Source: UBA2289 sp041677365 (GTDB lineage: Bacteria; Bacillota_I; Bacilli_A; Izemoplasmatales; Hujiaoplasmataceae). Taken from it: a stretch of DNA of 15,062 nt. The stretch lies in the NCBI GenBank assembly GCA_041677365.1, contig JBAYQC010000023.1:1-15062 (forward strand), in the 5' to 3' direction. This document shows positions 14,438 to 15,062 of the stretch, piece by piece (position 1 is the stretch's first letter; each line of letters starts with the position of its first letter). A program made the position numbers and the translations under genes. The notes beneath the pieces were generated by a model. That model made no database searches. It was not told the DNA's origin and saw only the letters and a list, made by a program, of their open reading frames with translations.

Positions 14438-15062
14438 ATGATTTTTCTATCACCAATAGCAATTCCCGAGAACCTTGACTACGCTTTATATTTTAATTTG
14501 CTGTTTTTTGGCATTATTGCTCTAGCAGCTTTTTTTGGGTTTGTTCAAGGCTTTAAACGTTCTTTATGGGGGTTGATTTTTAAAATTATCTTCGTGATAA
14601 TTTTCTTTTTAACAATCAATTCAGCAAGTAACTTCATTTATAACGCTGACATCAGCTCAATCTTAGCGATGATACCAGAATCGATGTTTGATTTTGGCGG
14701 TGCTTCGAGCATAAACGATGTGGTGATATCTCAGATAAGTGCAGCCTTGGAAGTTGAACCAGAAATGATTTCCGGTAATGAAGATATCTTAGCCTTAGTA
14801 GTTTCTTTGTCTTTATTTGTTATTAAAATCATTTATACAATATTATATTTTACTGTTTTTGCGGTTATCTATAAGTTTATTACCTTTATCCTTAGATTAT
14901 TTATAATTAAAAGAAAAAAAGGGAAAAGCAAATTAAGATTACTAGGAATTATTCCTGGTGCTTTAAGAGGTGTCGTATCAGTCTTCTTGATGTTGATAAT
15001 CTTTGGTGGTCTATTTGATATAATCGGTGGTGTTTCTTCAATAGCTAGTATATTAGCTGAAG
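14438..15062 (+). CDS. CvpA-like membrane protein, 3' end cut by window edge
   Basis: The frame is open from the ATG at 14438, seven bases after AAGGAGG, to the end of the window: 208 codons with no stop. The product starts MIFLSPIAIPENLDYALYFN. Hydrophobic segments fall near residues 15-35, 44-62, 117-153 and 177-200. GFVQGFKRSLWGLIFK (34-49) and LLGIIPGALRGVVSVFLMLII (167-187) are the two stretches that typify CvpA / colicin V production-type membrane proteins. In between is a polar loop of about 55 residues (63-116), longer than in small CvpA proteins, so the full protein is probably a large variant. The molecular function of the family is unclear. Confidence 0.7.
   Translation, partial: MIFLSPIAIPENLDYALYFNLLFFGIIALAAFFGFVQGFKRSLWGLIFKIIFVIIFFLTINSASNFIYNADISSILAMIPESMFDFGGASSINDVVISQISAALEVEPEMISGNEDILALVVSLSLFVIKIIYTILYFTVFAVIYKFITFILRLFIIKRKKGKSKLRLLGIIPGALRGVVSVFLMLIIFGGLFDIIGGVSSIASILAE

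Overview
The window is AT-rich, uses TGG for tryptophan throughout and TGA, TAG and TAA as stops. It carries Firmicutes-type Shine-Dalgarno sites and sigma-A promoters. Together with the gene families this suggests a low-GC Gram-positive relative of the Mollicutes that keeps the standard genetic code (the Acholeplasma / Izemoplasma / Haloplasma neighbourhood). The lineage call is inference from style, not from a marker gene. There is no rRNA, tRNA, CRISPR array, insertion sequence or phage gene here.

Layout. (1) 2-1210: the 3' four-fifths of a glycerol kinase gene, closed by a terminator. (2) 1396-1731: a short single-stranded DNA-binding protein with its own terminator. (3) 1858-6608: a seven-gene, tightly packed operon: thymidylate synthase, dihydrofolate reductase, a PlsC-type acyltransferase, two single-domain chromate-transporter-family proteins, a PAP2 phosphatase and a YcxB-like membrane protein. 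It ends in a strong hairpin at 6614-6649. It joins dTMP/folate metabolism to membrane-lipid functions. (4) 6651-13453: a second operon behind a textbook promoter (TTGACA, 17 bp, TATAAT) with a symmetric operator-like site at the start of transcription. Its four genes all overlap each other: a TetR-type repressor fused to what looks like a degenerate ABC ATPase domain, an ABC-2-like membrane protein, a GH36 alpha-galactosidase and a GH2 beta-galactosidase-type enzyme. (5) 13450-14310, minus strand: a lipoprotein trypsin-like serine protease, convergent with the GH2 gene. The two genes share a palindromic terminator that lies inside both reading frames. (6) 14438-end: the start of a CvpA-like multi-membrane protein, cut by the window edge.

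The most unusual object is the TetR / degenerate-ABC fusion with its partner membrane protein. It is translationally coupled to two cytoplasmic galactosidases, with no recognisable sugar importer in the operon. My reading is that an ABC-2 exporter module (regulator, ATPase, permease) has been rebuilt so that the ATPase, having lost its ATP-binding motifs, now serves as part of the transcription factor. This is inference and needs profile or structure comparison. Smaller oddities are a thyA start with no adjacent Shine-Dalgarno site but a mini-ORF and hairpin in its leader, a DHFR lacking the usual NADPH 2'-phosphate arginine, and a GlpK lacking the histidine that HPr phosphorylates in other Firmicutes.
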